Origin: Cryobacterium sp. GrIS_2_6
Lineage (GTDB): Bacteria; Actinomycetota; Actinomycetes; Actinomycetales; Microbacteriaceae
DNA: 64,000 nucleotides
NCBI RefSeq assembly: GCF_035984545.1
Contig: NZ_JAXCHP010000001.1
Coordinates: forward strand, 1,426,001-1,490,000
Direction: 5' to 3'
Shown here: piece after piece, positions 16,200 to 24,940 of the stretch
How positions within the stretch are numbered: position 1 is the stretch's first letter
Layout of the letters: each line of letters starts with the position of its first letter
Notes under the pieces: model-generated
The model's input: only the letters and a program-made list of their open reading frames with translations
Database searches by the model: none
What the model was told of the DNA's origin: nothing
Position numbers and translations under genes: made by a program

Positions 16200-17150
16200 T
16201 CAGTCGTGGAGGTGGTGTTTGAGGTGCGGGGTTTGCAGTTGGGTCAGGGCGCGTTTTTCGAGCTGTCGGATGCGTTCCCGTGAGACTCCCAACGCAAGTG
16301 CGACTTGTTCGAGGGTGGCGGGTTCTCGACCATCCAAACCGAATCGAGAGATAAGAATTCTCCGGTCCCTTTCGGAGAGGCGGTCCAAGTGGTCAGCGAT
16401 GTCCGTGGTTCGAAAGGCGAGCTCTGCGTATTCGTCGGGTTGGCAGGAGTCGCTATCGACGAGGAGTTCGCCAAGTTCCATGGTGCCGTCGCCGCAGCTG
16501 GTCTGCAAGGATATGGGTTCGTAGTCCAATTCCAGAATTCGCACAACCTCGGCAACGGTCACTGCTGAGTGGTGGGCCAGTTCGTCCAGATTGGGATCTC
16601 GGTGCAAAGTCAGAGTCAGTTCCTGGCGGAGGCGTTTGAGGGCGTTGAGCTTTTCGAGCGTGTGCGTGGGAAGCCGGATCAGCCTGGCCTTGGTGGCGAT
16701 ACCCCGGTGGATGGCCTGCCGGATCCACCAGGTGGCGTAGGTAGAAAATTTGTATCCGGTTGCGTAGTCATACTTCTCCACCGCGTGTACCAGACCGATG
16801 TTGCCGTCTTGGACGAGGTCCATGATCATGGTGCCTCGTCCTGCGTAGTGTTTTGCGATACTCACGACCAGCCGCAGATTGGACTCGATGAATTGAGCCT
16901 TCGCCCGGGTTCCATCCCGGGCGAGCCAGGCCAGTTCCCCCGCAGTGTCCGGGTCACCGTGAAGGAGGCGTTCGCCAGCGAAGAGACCTACTTCTATCCG
17001 GCGCCCGAGACTCACTTCTTCTTGCGCGGTGAGCAGCGGGTACCGGCCGATGCGTTCCAGATACGCCCCGAAGAGGTCCGTCGACACCTGACCGTCCTCG
17101 CCGCGGATGCGGTGTCGCCGGGACAGCTTCGACACAGGGAACACGCTCAT
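16200..17150 (-). CDS. Sigma-70 family factor, primary-like group 2 (HrdB/SigB type)
   Basis: The 316-residue protein has region 1.2 (LFGAYLERIGRYPLLTAQEE), region 2 (NLRLVVSIAKHYAGRG, YKFSTYATWWIRQAI), region 3, and region 4 with an HTH (LALGVSRERIRQLEKRAL). It lacks the long region 1.1 of the housekeeping factor, as in group 2 sigmas of actinobacteria. The ATG at 17150 overlaps the stop of a 35-codon leader ORF as ATGA. Its neighbours (CsbD, PPK2, PRC-barrel proteins) suggest a general stress role, which is inference. No anti-sigma gene is visible nearby. Confidence 0.9.
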   Translation of the reverse strand: MSVFPVSKLSRRHRIRGEDGQVSTDLFGAYLERIGRYPLLTAQEEVSLGRRIEVGLFAGERLLHGDPDTAGELAWLARDGTRAKAQFIESNLRLVVSIAKHYAGRGTMIMDLVQDGNIGLVHAVEKYDYATGYKFSTYATWWIRQAIHRGIATKARLIRLPTHTLEKLNALKRLRQELTLTLHRDPNLDELAHHSAVTVAEVVRILELDYEPISLQTSCGDGTMELGELLVDSDSCQPDEYAELAFRTTDIADHLDRLSERDRRILISRFGLDGREPATLEQVALALGVSRERIRQLEKRALTQLQTPHLKHHLHD

Positions 17151-17254
17151 GAGAGAGCCCGACAGCCGACGTCGGCATCGCCGACCGAAACAGTGCCCGG
17201 GGGCAGGTGTGCGATACGCGGCCTTGTCAGGAAGATGCGGACATTTCGGGTCAT
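17147..17254 (-). CDS. Leader peptide ORF coupled to the sigma factor
   Basis: An ATG at 17254 with GAGGAG five bases upstream opens 35 codons, including RIFLTRPRIAHLPPGTVSVG. The ORF ends with a TGA that shares two bases with the sigma factor ATG (ATGA). The sigma gene lacks a strong ribosome site of its own beyond the GAGAGC just upstream, so its translation probably depends on this leader. No homologue is recognised. Confidence 0.45.
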   Translation of the reverse strand: MTRNVRIFLTRPRIAHLPPGTVSVGDADVGCRALS

Positions 17255-17398
17255 GCGCGCTCCTCTTTTCGAGATTCGTAGGACATAGTACACATAGTGA
17301 AAAGAAGCGATCGGAGCGGATTGACAGTGGACACTGGGATCCGATACGAACTCGACAATGATCCCGCTCCTAGGCAACCCCAAGAGCTTGGCGATGAA

Positions 17399-17866
17399 TC
17401 AGGGCGTCCCGGCTGGCGCGGTCCTGCGAGTTCTCCCGAGCGCGACTCCGAGGACGATCATGCCGATGCCGAGGACCAGGTGCAGCCAGTTGTCCGCATT
17501 ATTGAGAGGCACGAAGTTCGCGGAGGAGTCAGGGTCGGCAACGAGCCCATAGAGCCACAAGACGAGGTAGATGACGCCGCCGCCGATCAGGTAGTTCCGG
17601 GCCCCCCTGACAGTGCGCGCTAAGGCGAGTCCGGCGATGCCGAATAGGAGGTGCACCACGTTGTGGAGAATCGAAACTTGGAAGACACCCAACAAAAGTG
17701 CACCGGAATCGCGGCCGGCACCGGTTAACGATGCGATGTTGCTGGTGACCCCGGGAATGAACCCGAGGATTCCGACCAGAAGGAATACCGTGCCTACCGC
17801 GGTCGCGGCGCGTCGAACGGGCGCTAGGTGTGTGTCGTGCGAAGTGGATCCCGGAATCGATGACAT
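17399..17866 (-). CDS. DUF4383 four-helix membrane protein
   Basis: The 155-residue protein has four hydrophobic helices and the DUF4383 features HNVVHLLFGIAGLALAR and ADNWLHLVLGIGMI. Members are uncharacterised inner-membrane proteins frequent near stress genes in actinobacteria. GAGAGAGGCAGATC precedes the start. The upstream region contains GGGGTACT, which resembles a sigma-B type -10 box, but the -35 part is not convincing. Confidence 0.85.
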   Translation of the reverse strand: MSSIPGSTSHDTHLAPVRRAATAVGTVFLLVGILGFIPGVTSNIASLTGAGRDSGALLLGVFQVSILHNVVHLLFGIAGLALARTVRGARNYLIGGGVIYLVLWLYGLVADPDSSANFVPLNNADNWLHLVLGIGMIVLGVALGRTRRTAPAGTP

Positions 17867-18165
17867 GATCTGCCTCTCTCGAGCGGCGGGGCGGAGAGCC
17901 CCTCAGCGGCGAGAGTACCCCAGATCTGTTCGAAAGGGAGGCCCTACTCCGGCAATGAATGCGACGCTCGCCGGGAACGCACCATCGACCGCTAGAGAGG
18001 CGGCGGCGTCAGCTTGGCCTTCCGGTCGCCGTGCAGGTCGACGGCAGCCCGTGGGCGCAGTTAGGTCGGTCCTTTGGATGCGGACCAAAATCAGTGGTCT
18101 CGTGTTTCCGGCGTTAGGGCGCAGGATATGAAGAGCATCAGTGGACTCAGCGTGGAGGACGCGCC

Positions 18166-18641
18166 ATGGGACAAAGTGTTGAATCCGGCGGATTCGCCGA
18201 CCTGAAAGGGGTGCAAATTTCCGCCACCGAGTGGCGCGTCAGCAAGCGTTTTTTGGAGGAACGAGACCCAAGCGTGCTGACCACCCTCAAGGTCACGACG
18301 GCACGGATCGCCGGCGGCACGGATGTCGTAAGTGCGGGCATTGAGAACGCACTCAAGGTCGTGCCCGGGGTGACGACGGTCAAGCGCAATTCCGGCGCCG
18401 ACCGCTACGCCACGGCGGTCGCGATCAACTTCGACGCCTTCGCGACGAGCTCAACGGCGACGCGATGGCCGGGGCGGCCCTCGCGGGCTGGAAGAACGCG
18501 CCGCTGTACCTGAGCACGACGGCCTGCCTCGGAGCCGGGGTGCCCACCAAAATGCAGCGACTCGGCGCAACCTCGCTCGTGCTGCTCGGCGGGACCCCCG
18601 TCCTCAGCGACAACGTCTACAATCTGGTCGGCTGCGTCTGA
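18166..18641 (+). pseudogene. Cell wall-binding repeat 2 protein, frameshifted fragment
   Basis: Frame 1 encodes VVSAGIENALKVVPGVTTVK and GADRYATAVAINFDAFA. After about 18440 the match continues in another frame as GAALAGWKNAPLYLSTTACL and LGATSLVLLGGTPVLSDNVY to a stop at 18641. These are consecutive pieces of the PF04122-type wall-binding repeat that anchors exported actinobacterial proteins. There is no signal peptide, and the first 50 residues are unrelated. It is a 3-prime remnant of a larger surface protein gene. Confidence 0.75.
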
Positions 18642-18806
18642 AACCAGCAGCAGGCCTGAACAGTTCCTGGCCGGCACCGCCGTTTCCCGGTGGTGCCAGC
18701 CACGAGCGTGACCTCGACTCGTCGGTGCAGCGCTCAGCTCGGCCGAGTCGTTTGCACGCTAGATCGTGCGCAGCAACGTGCCGTCTCGCCGCGAACCAAA
18801 GACGCA

Positions 18807-19223
18807 TCACTGATCCCGCCGATGCACGCCGTCCTCACCCGGATCGTGTTCGGGGCCGGATGGCGGAGCTGGCGCTATGGAGCCTGGTCCGGTGGTGACA
18901 TCGGCAGGCACGGGCAACTCATAATGCCGGTAAAGCGCAATGACCTCACCCGTGGTCAGAGGACCGTCGTCCGAGACTGCAATATACGGCGCCTCCGTCG
19001 TCAAGTATTTACTGACTGACACGTGCAAGTTGCCCCCCATCCACCGTGCGCCGTGATACGGGACAAAGGTTTCTTTCGGGCCGTAGATATCGCTGCGGAT
19101 GGTCACCCAGCGGGGCTTTCCAGCCGGGTCGACCAACAGGCGGGCGATAGCACCAATCACGTCGCCGTCCCGGTCGACCACGAGGATGTCGTCGGTCTCT
19201 TCGGATGTGTAAAAGGTATACAT
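18807..19223 (-). CDS. PRC-barrel domain protein
   Basis: The 138-residue protein has a PRC-barrel core (VVDRDGDVIGAIARLLVD, GKPRWVTIRS, KETFVPYHGAR) over residues 10-75. Next come a segment with ALYRHYELPVP and a low-complexity C-terminus. The ATG at 19223 is preceded by GGAAGGACAG. It is related to the N-terminal part of the next gene (19577-20419), so the two are likely diverged duplicates. Members of this family are small stress-linked proteins of unknown activity. Confidence 0.82.
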   Translation of the reverse strand: MYTFYTSEETDDILVVDRDGDVIGAIARLLVDPAGKPRWVTIRSDIYGPKETFVPYHGARWMGGNLHVSVSKYLTTEAPYIAVSDDGPLTTGEVIALYRHYELPVPADVTTGPGSIAPAPPSGPEHDPGEDGVHRRDQ

Positions 19224-19576
19224 CGCTGTCCTTCCGGTGTGGGAGCGCAGCCGCTCCAAGCTGAGGTGCGGCCCCGCTGTAGCGTCTCGCGCGTCGATTT
19301 TTCCCGTCCCGTGGGCGCCTGGTCGGGCGGACTGGCTACTCGGATGCAGGCTCGTACAGCGTCATCGCTTCCAGTCTGCGTCCGCCGACAACCGACGACA
19401 AGGATTGATTTGAGCCGCGGAGGCAGTGAACTGCTGATGGGGCAGGAGTAGCTGTGCCTCGTTCCACACGCAGGAGCTCGCCATATCTGTGGAGAACCCC
19501 TGCGTTGTGCCGCCCATTTTCGGCACGCCCCGTGCGCCCTGCAGCAAACGAGCGTTGAGTATCGCGGCCGGGAATG
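19224..19576. other. Intergenic stretch between the two PRC-barrel genes
   Basis: No gene with support is seen. Forward frames here are the complement of low-complexity sequence. A promoter for the 18807-19223 gene must lie in its left part, but no clear -10/-35 pair stands out. Confidence 0.4.
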
Positions 19577-20419
19577 TTACCTTTCCAGCCGGTCGCGGTC
19601 CGAGTCTCTGGTCGGCGAGTCGGCCTCGATGCGCTCTTTGCGCACGTCCTCCGAAACGTTCTCGTGTTCGGTCACCGTGTCAGTGTTCACGCGGACTCGT
19701 TCTACGGGGACCGTTTCCTTGTCGACGACGACACGTTTCTCGGTGAGGGCAATTTCGTGTTCGCCCTCGGTGAGGTCGGCGCCCGTCATCGCGTCCGCTC
19801 CGTTAGCTTCGGTGATGGGCTCGCGTTCGATGCGGACTTCTTCATGGGAGACCGGGACGGTGGTTGTGACGTTCTCGGTCACTACATACTCCCGCAACCG
19901 GGCTTTCCCGGTTTCAACTTTCTCCGTTCCCACCCGCAACTGCTCCTCGGAACGTGTCATTACCGCGTCCTCCATAAGTGTCTCGGCGGAATCCACGTCG
20001 CTCATGGGCTGGCCGGCGCCCGTCATCCGTTGCTCGCCGGTCATGGGCTGAACACCGGTCACAGGCTGGTCGAATTCAGCAGGGGCCGCGGCACCGTCAT
20101 AGTGACGGCCGTAGTACCTGTAGAGCTCGGCCTCCTGGGACTGGGTCAGGTGGCCGTCGGAGTCGTCGACGCGGGGGGCGTCATTGACCATGTCCTTATC
20201 GAACGGAACACGAAGATTCTCGCCCGAGAGGATGGCCTGGTCGAGAGGCACGAAGGATTCCCCGGTGCCGAACAACCCGGTTTTGACGGTCACCCATTCG
20301 GGGTTGCCCGACTCATCGTCCAGGAATACATGCCCAATCGAACCGATTTTCGCGTCGTCCTCACCGATGACGTTCCCGTTGCTCTCGAGGAGGCCGCGGA
20401 TCTGGTCTGTGCTGATCAT
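19577..20419 (-). CDS. PRC-barrel plus DUF2382 (YsnF/AvaK-like) stress protein
   Basis: The 280-residue protein has an N-terminal PRC-barrel (about residues 5-85, IGSIGHVFLDDESGNPEWVT) and a C-terminal DUF2382 domain (about 155-265, LREYVVTENVTTTVPVSHEE, VERVRVNTD). A Met/Gly/Gln-rich linker separates them. The second of two in-frame ATGs (20419) has GGAG at good spacing. The domain pair is widespread in radiation- and desiccation-tolerant actinobacteria, with no known biochemical role. A 25-bp tandem repeat lies just upstream. Confidence 0.85.
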   Translation of the reverse strand: MISTDQIRGLLESNGNVIGEDDAKIGSIGHVFLDDESGNPEWVTVKTGLFGTGESFVPLDQAILSGENLRVPFDKDMVNDAPRVDDSDGHLTQSQEAELYRYYGRHYDGAAAPAEFDQPVTGVQPMTGEQRMTGAGQPMSDVDSAETLMEDAVMTRSEEQLRVGTEKVETGKARLREYVVTENVTTTVPVSHEEVRIEREPITEANGADAMTGADLTEGEHEIALTEKRVVVDKETVPVERVRVNTDTVTEHENVSEDVRKERIEADSPTRDSDRDRLER

Positions 20420-20444
20420 GATCATTGCTCCATTCCATTTTTTC

Positions 20445-20488
20445 AGGGGAACTACAGCGCGGTTCTTTTAGGGGAACTACAGCGCGGT
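20445..20488. repeat. Tandem 25-bp repeat in the promoter region of the PRC/DUF2382 gene
   Basis: AGGGGAACTACAGCGCGGT occurs at 20445-20463 and again at 20470-20488, 25 bases apart, each preceded by a T-rich stretch. It starts 26 bases upstream of the gene start on the opposite strand, so it covers the expected promoter or 5-prime leader. It may be a duplicated regulator site. Confidence 0.6.
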
Positions 20489-20587
20489 CGAGGTTCGAGG
20501 GGCGCAGTGGGGTGCTCTGCGGGCTCAGCCGCCAGCGATACCGCTCCAGGAAAGGCCGCGACACCCGTCCGTCAGTCCGTCCGTTAG

Positions 20588-21361
20588 TCACAGACTGTCG
20601 TCGTTCATCTTCCTGGCCGCGATGGGATCGTCGGCTGCGTTGCGGATGCGGCCGGCGGCCTGGGTGAGGCGATCTTTAGCGCTGGGGGCGCGGCGGGCTT
20701 CCTCCGCGATTTTCGGCGCCTCCGTCTCTGCCGCGCTCAAGTACGCTTCCCACCGCGCCTGCATGGGCCGGATCAGTCCGCCGCCCGCTCCGACAATGAT
20801 CACACCCGCGATGATCGCCAAAACTGCGATCAAAAGAGGCGTGGTGACCGTCGTAGCCACGTCGATCTGATTGAGGGCGGCCGTGATGCCCAAGAACAAA
20901 ATGAAAATGCTGGCAATGTTCGCGAGGACTTTGCCATACGACAGGCCCCCGAGAGTGCCCTGAATGAGAGTCTTAGCCCCGGCCGCGATTGCCGCTGCGA
21001 TCACGATGATGATGATGGCCACGATGATCCTCGGCAGGAATGCGATGATTCCGGCCAGGAGGTCACTGACGGGGTTAGGCCCGAACACTCCGAACGCGAA
21101 TTGAAGGACGAAAAGTACCAACGCGTAGTAGACGATTTTAGCGAGAATGTCAGAGGCATCCAGCGACGTGCTCGCCAGTGCCCGCTTCACGCCACCACGC
21201 TCCACGACCCGGTCGAAACCGACTTTCTCCAACAGTTTTCCCACCGCTTTGGACAACAATCGGGCCACGACGAGTCCCACGATCAAGATCACCACGAACA
21301 GCAACAAACGGGGGACGAAGTCCGCCAGCGTTGCCAAACCGTTTGCCAATGCGATTTCCAT
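20588..21361 (-). CDS. TM-helix (mechanosensitive channel-related) membrane protein
   Basis: The 257-residue protein has five or six helices with the repeated conserved TM-helix pattern, such as PRLLLFVVILIVGLVVARLL and FLPRIIVAIIIIVIAAAIAA. The segment VGFDRVVERGGVKRAL is typical of MscS-related proteins that lack the channel beta domain. GGGAGG precedes the ATG. The C-terminal 55 residues are charged. It is probably a membrane stress protein; channel function is not certain. Confidence 0.8.
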   Translation of the reverse strand: MEIALANGLATLADFVPRLLLFVVILIVGLVVARLLSKAVGKLLEKVGFDRVVERGGVKRALASTSLDASDILAKIVYYALVLFVLQFAFGVFGPNPVSDLLAGIIAFLPRIIVAIIIIVIAAAIAAGAKTLIQGTLGGLSYGKVLANIASIFILFLGITAALNQIDVATTVTTPLLIAVLAIIAGVIIVGAGGGLIRPMQARWEAYLSAAETEAPKIAEEARRAPSAKDRLTQAAGRIRNAADDPIAARKMNDDSL

Positions 21362-21480
21362 GTCAACCTCCCGGGTTGAATTACGCCACACATCGTGGCG
21401 ACGCCGAGGCGCGGTGCCTACGGCTGATTCGCACTACCTCAGCAGGCGCCGTGATAGTGACCATGCTTGGTAAAGCCGGA

Positions 21481-22032
21481 CTACTGGTGGCGGTGGAAGT
21501 GTTCCTGCATCCACCCGGCGACAGGTCGCTGCTGCTCGCCCTGCTGAGCGGCAAGCACAATCAAAACGATCGTCAGAGCGGGCGTCACCCACTGCAGCAC
21601 ACGCTGCTGACGCTGCGCCGCAGCGAGCGCCGGGGAACCGGTCCCGCCGGACTCGGTGGTGCCAACGGTCGCTTCGCCCGCATGCTGGCTCATCTGCCTG
21701 CCCAGAATTCCCGAGTACAGGGTTGTTCCAGCGGCGACCCCACTCAGAGCGAGCTTCACGATTGTGTTGGTCCGACTTCCAGGCTGAGCCGCCAGCCGAC
21801 CCTTGTTGCCCAGGATCAGGCCGGCACCGCCCACGGCGTGCGCAACCAGCGCGGCAACCTGAACAGGAGCCCACCTCTTCCATCCCTCGGCAGCCAAGGC
21901 CACCCGTTCTCTCGGGTCCTTCGCGGTCGCGGCACTGCCATTGAGCCCGATCGCGCCCATCAATGCACCTCCGGACCACACAGCCAATCCCACATCATGC
22001 AAGCTGCGGACGAACGTATTGCGCTCAGACAT
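21481..22032 (-). CDS. Uncharacterised actinobacterial membrane protein
   Basis: The 183-residue protein begins MSERNTFVRSLHDVGLAVWS. It has hydrophobic segments near residues 12-30, 55-75, 90-105 and 145-160, a Gly-rich loop and a His-ending tail (EHFHRHQ). AAGGAG lies five bases before the ATG. The family is found in actinobacteria near stress genes; no function is known. It is on the same strand as the TM-helix gene 120 bases downstream and may share its transcript. Confidence 0.7.
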   Translation of the reverse strand: MSERNTFVRSLHDVGLAVWSGGALMGAIGLNGSAATAKDPRERVALAAEGWKRWAPVQVAALVAHAVGGAGLILGNKGRLAAQPGSRTNTIVKLALSGVAAGTTLYSGILGRQMSQHAGEATVGTTESGGTGSPALAAAQRQQRVLQWVTPALTIVLIVLAAQQGEQQRPVAGWMQEHFHRHQ

Positions 22033-22218
22033 GCGCACTCCTTACACCATCGTTGGAACATGTTCATGGACACGACTCAGGCTCGAACTCACACAGGTCT
22101 TAGAACGAGCGTCATCTGTAAGACGTCAACAAACGAGGAAACGTCACGTTTGGCCGACATTATTTTCCAGATCGATCTACTAGTCGATCTTGTGGGCGGA
22201 CGGGCAGCTGGGCAGCTT

Positions 22219-22410
22219 TCACGGGTGTGTCAGTGCGGAACTGATGGACGGCATTACAGGCGGGCAGAATGACCCGCGAGTGCACGGTTCAGATTCTGCT
22301 CCGACTGATTCGGTTTCGCGGCCGCGTTCGCTTTCGCTTTCGAAATCACCCTCTAGACCGGTGAACGTATCGACGGTCCTGTCCGGCGCGAGACCAGAAT
22401 TTCCGTGCAC
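22219..22410 (-). CDS. Small orphan protein, family A copy 2
   Basis: The 63-residue frame is a diverged copy of the one at 6611-6793. It shares FTGLEGDFE, a Glu/Arg-rich stretch, SEP-C/Y-T and the C-terminal LTHP, followed by TGA instead of TAA. It lies between the membrane protein gene and the IS256 element. No ribosome site is obvious. Shared frame and end point support a former or present coding role. Confidence 0.45.
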   Translation of the reverse strand: MHGNSGLAPDRTVDTFTGLEGDFESESERGRETESVGAESEPCTRGSFCPPVMPSISSALTHP

Positions 22411-22532
22411 CTCGACTAGGGCGAGAATGTTTGCCGCTCATGCGAGCAACATATCGCGCAGATAGCGAACGTCGATGCCCGCTCAGTCCTCGCGCGAGGA
22501 TCCAACCGTGATTGGGAGTTCGCCGTTTCCAG

Positions 22533-23955
22533 GGTCACGTCCCGCTGAGTGGTGGAGTTTCTCAACACCATGCGGGTCAGTTGTTCTAGCTTAGGCGGCG
22601 GCGAGTTCGGGGAGGATCACCGCCTCGTCGATGACCTCGATGGGGTTGTTCATGGTAACCAGCTCGAGCATGGATGCTTCGGAGAAGTAGCGTCGTTCGC
22701 CGGCCTCCCACTCGTCATGCTGCTCGATCAAGACCGACCCGGCCAGGCGCAGCAGGGCGGCAGCGTTGGGGAACACTCCGACGACGTCGGTGCGGCGTTT
22801 GATCTCCTTGTTCACTCGTTCGAGCGGGTTCGTGGACCAGATCTGGCGCCAGTGCCGCCGCGGGAACGCGGCGAAGGCGAGTAGGTCGGGTTGCGCGTCG
22901 ACGAGCATCGCCGCGACCTTCGGGTGCGAGCGGCTGAGCATCGTCGTGACCTCGAGGAACTGCTTCTCGATGTGCTCACGGTCGGGCTGGGCGAAGATGG
23001 TGCGGATGATCGAGGCGACCATGTCCTGGGATCCCTTCGGGATCACCGCGAGCACGTTGCGCATGAAGTGCACCCGGCATCTCTGCCAGCCGGCGCCCTG
23101 GAACACGGTGCCGATGGCCTTCTTCAGGCCGGTGTGCGCGTCAGACATGACTAGCTTGACCCCGTCGAGCCCGCGGGTCTTGAGCGATCGCAGGAACGAC
23201 GTCCAGAAGCCCTCGTTCTCGCTGTCACCGACGTCGAAGCCGAGGACTTCCCGGCGTCCGTCAGCGGCCACCCCGACCGCGACGACGATGGCCTGGGACA
23301 CGATCCGGTGGCCGACGCGGGCCTTGCAGTAGGTGGCGTCGAGGAACACGTAGGGGAAGTCCTGCGCGGCGAGGGTGCGGTCGCGGAACTCGGCCACCTC
23401 AGCGTCCAGGCCCGCGCAGATCCGGGACACTTCCGACTTGGAGATCCCGGTGTCCGCGCCGAGGGCCTTGACCAGGTCGTCGACTTTCCGGGTCGAGACG
23501 CCGTGGACGTAGGCCTCCATCACGACCGCGAACAGGGCTTGGTCCACCCGCCGGCGACGCTCGAGCAGGGCCGGGAAGAAGGACCCGGCGCGCAGCTTCG
23601 GGATCTTCAGGTCGAGGTCCCCGGCGGTCGTGCTGAGGGTGCGCGCTCGGGTGCCGTTGCGGTGGGTGGTGCGGTCGCCGGAGCGTTCGAATGGGGCGGC
23701 GCCGATGAACGCGGTCGCTTCCGCGTCGATGAGTTCTTGGTAGAGAGTTTCGGTCGCGACGCGGATTCGGTCGGTGACGTCGGTGAGTTTGAGTTCTCCG
23801 AGGAGGTCGAGCAGGGCAGACTGGTTTAGAGCCATCGTGTGGTGTCCTTTGTGAGTTGCTTTAGTCGGTACTCACTGACCATCCCACGGTGGCTCTTTAC
23901 GTTGACGAAGCAACGCTCAAGAGTGGGAAACCACACCACTCACCGGGACGTAACC
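22533..23955 (-). mobile_element. IS256-family insertion sequence, complete
   Basis: The 1423-bp element carries one transposase gene and imperfect terminal inverted repeats. The left end begins GGTCACGTCCCGCTGAGTGG and the complement of the right end begins GGTTACGTCCCGGTGAGTGG. An 8-bp direct repeat GTTTCCAG flanks it (22525-22532 and 23956-23963), typical of IS256 insertion. The perfect duplication indicates a recent, undisturbed insertion. A 3-prime fragment of a related element lies at 57254-57468. Confidence 0.9.
22591..23835 (-). CDS. IS256-family transposase
   Basis: The full-length 414-residue mutator-type transposase has the catalytic region with LDATYCKARV, the segment LVMSDAHTGLKKAI and NPLERVNKEIKRRT. 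The N-terminus (ELIDAEATAFIGAAPFERS) and the zinc-free core are as usual. No frameshift or stop is seen, so the element is probably active. The D-D-E residues are placed by family knowledge in LDATY, SDAH and near NKEIKR. Confidence 0.95.
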   Translation of the reverse strand: MALNQSALLDLLGELKLTDVTDRIRVATETLYQELIDAEATAFIGAAPFERSGDRTTHRNGTRARTLSTTAGDLDLKIPKLRAGSFFPALLERRRRVDQALFAVVMEAYVHGVSTRKVDDLVKALGADTGISKSEVSRICAGLDAEVAEFRDRTLAAQDFPYVFLDATYCKARVGHRIVSQAIVVAVGVAADGRREVLGFDVGDSENEGFWTSFLRSLKTRGLDGVKLVMSDAHTGLKKAIGTVFQGAGWQRCRVHFMRNVLAVIPKGSQDMVASIIRTIFAQPDREHIEKQFLEVTTMLSRSHPKVAAMLVDAQPDLLAFAAFPRRHWRQIWSTNPLERVNKEIKRRTDVVGVFPNAAALLRLAGSVLIEQHDEWEAGERRYFSEASMLELVTMNNPIEVIDEAVILPELAAA

Positions 23956-24183
23956 GTTTCCAGCGACCCCACCCGCGTGTCACGCCCCCAGTGACCGCCC
24001 TGATCGTGTGTGCCGATTCAATCACGCTGCTGGGATCCCGGGTCTACATGTTTGCAGATCCTCCCGACGCGACCGCGTGTACAGCAGGAGACAAAGGTGT
24101 CGGAGATTCGGAATCATGCCTATTGCAGGTCGGCATGGGACGGTTTGTAATGAAGACATGGCACACAAACGAAAGGATCGGCT

Positions 24184-24900
24184 ATGAACAACCCCGCCGA
24201 CCGCGACCCACGACAAACACCGGAGCCGGGGGCAGCACCGCATGCGAGTGACTCTCGTCATGACGTCGATGCGGACGCGGGGCCGGCCACGGGCCTCGCG
24301 CCCGCCACCGGGGCGAATGCTGCCCAGTCGGACTCCTTGCGGCAGGTAGTCTCCCGACGTGAAAAGGAACGATTCGGCGGAATGAAGGTCGGTTCGGCCT
24401 TCTTCGGGTGGCTGACCGCCACCGGAACCGCGGTTCTACTCACCGGGGTTGTCGCGGCCGCAGGAACCGCGACGGGCTTCGGTAGCAATACCGACCCCAA
24501 TCAAGCGGTCACCGCAGGCACTTTAGATCTGGGTACAGCAGGCTTACTCGGTGCCATCGTCCTTCTCGTGGTCGTGTTCGTCTCCTATTTCTGCGGTGGC
24601 TATGTCGCGGGTCGGATGGCCAGGTTCAGTGGGCTACTTCAGGGGCTCGCCGTATGGCTGTGGGCCTTGGTCATCGCCATCGTTGCCGCACTAGTGGGGC
24701 TCATTTGGGGCGCCAATTCCAACATCTCCGAGAACCTGAACAGCTTCCCGCGAATTCCGCTTACCGCGGGCGAATTCACCCTTGTGAGCATCGTCACGGC
24801 GCTCGTTGTTGCCGCGGCCGGACTTGCCGGTGCGCTGCTGGGTGGCGCGGCGGGAATGCGCTATCACCGGAGGATCGACCGCGCCGGACTGGGCGACTGA
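24184..24900 (+). CDS. YrzE-like four-helix membrane protein
   Basis: The 238-residue protein has a 60-residue acidic N-terminus, then EKERFGGMKVGSAFFGWLTA. Four hydrophobic helices follow with GGYVAGRMARFSGLLQG and the basic end MRYHRRIDRAGLGD. Members are uncharacterised membrane proteins. AAAGGATCGG precedes the ATG. A heavily degraded copy lies at 3615-4145, so the family was duplicated and one copy is now lost. Confidence 0.8.
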   Translation: MNNPADRDPRQTPEPGAAPHASDSRHDVDADAGPATGLAPATGANAAQSDSLRQVVSRREKERFGGMKVGSAFFGWLTATGTAVLLTGVVAAAGTATGFGSNTDPNQAVTAGTLDLGTAGLLGAIVLLVVVFVSYFCGGYVAGRMARFSGLLQGLAVWLWALVIAIVAALVGLIWGANSNISENLNSFPRIPLTAGEFTLVSIVTALVVAAAGLAGALLGGAAGMRYHRRIDRAGLGD

Positions 24901-24940
24901 ACGTGTGCTCTGTCAAGCCCCGGGTTTTGTGGAGGCTCGG

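Noticed and set aside
19574..20587. 337-codon forward frame opposite the PRC-DUF2382 gene
   Set aside because: It is the complement of a gene with two recognised domains and has no motif or ribosome site of its own.
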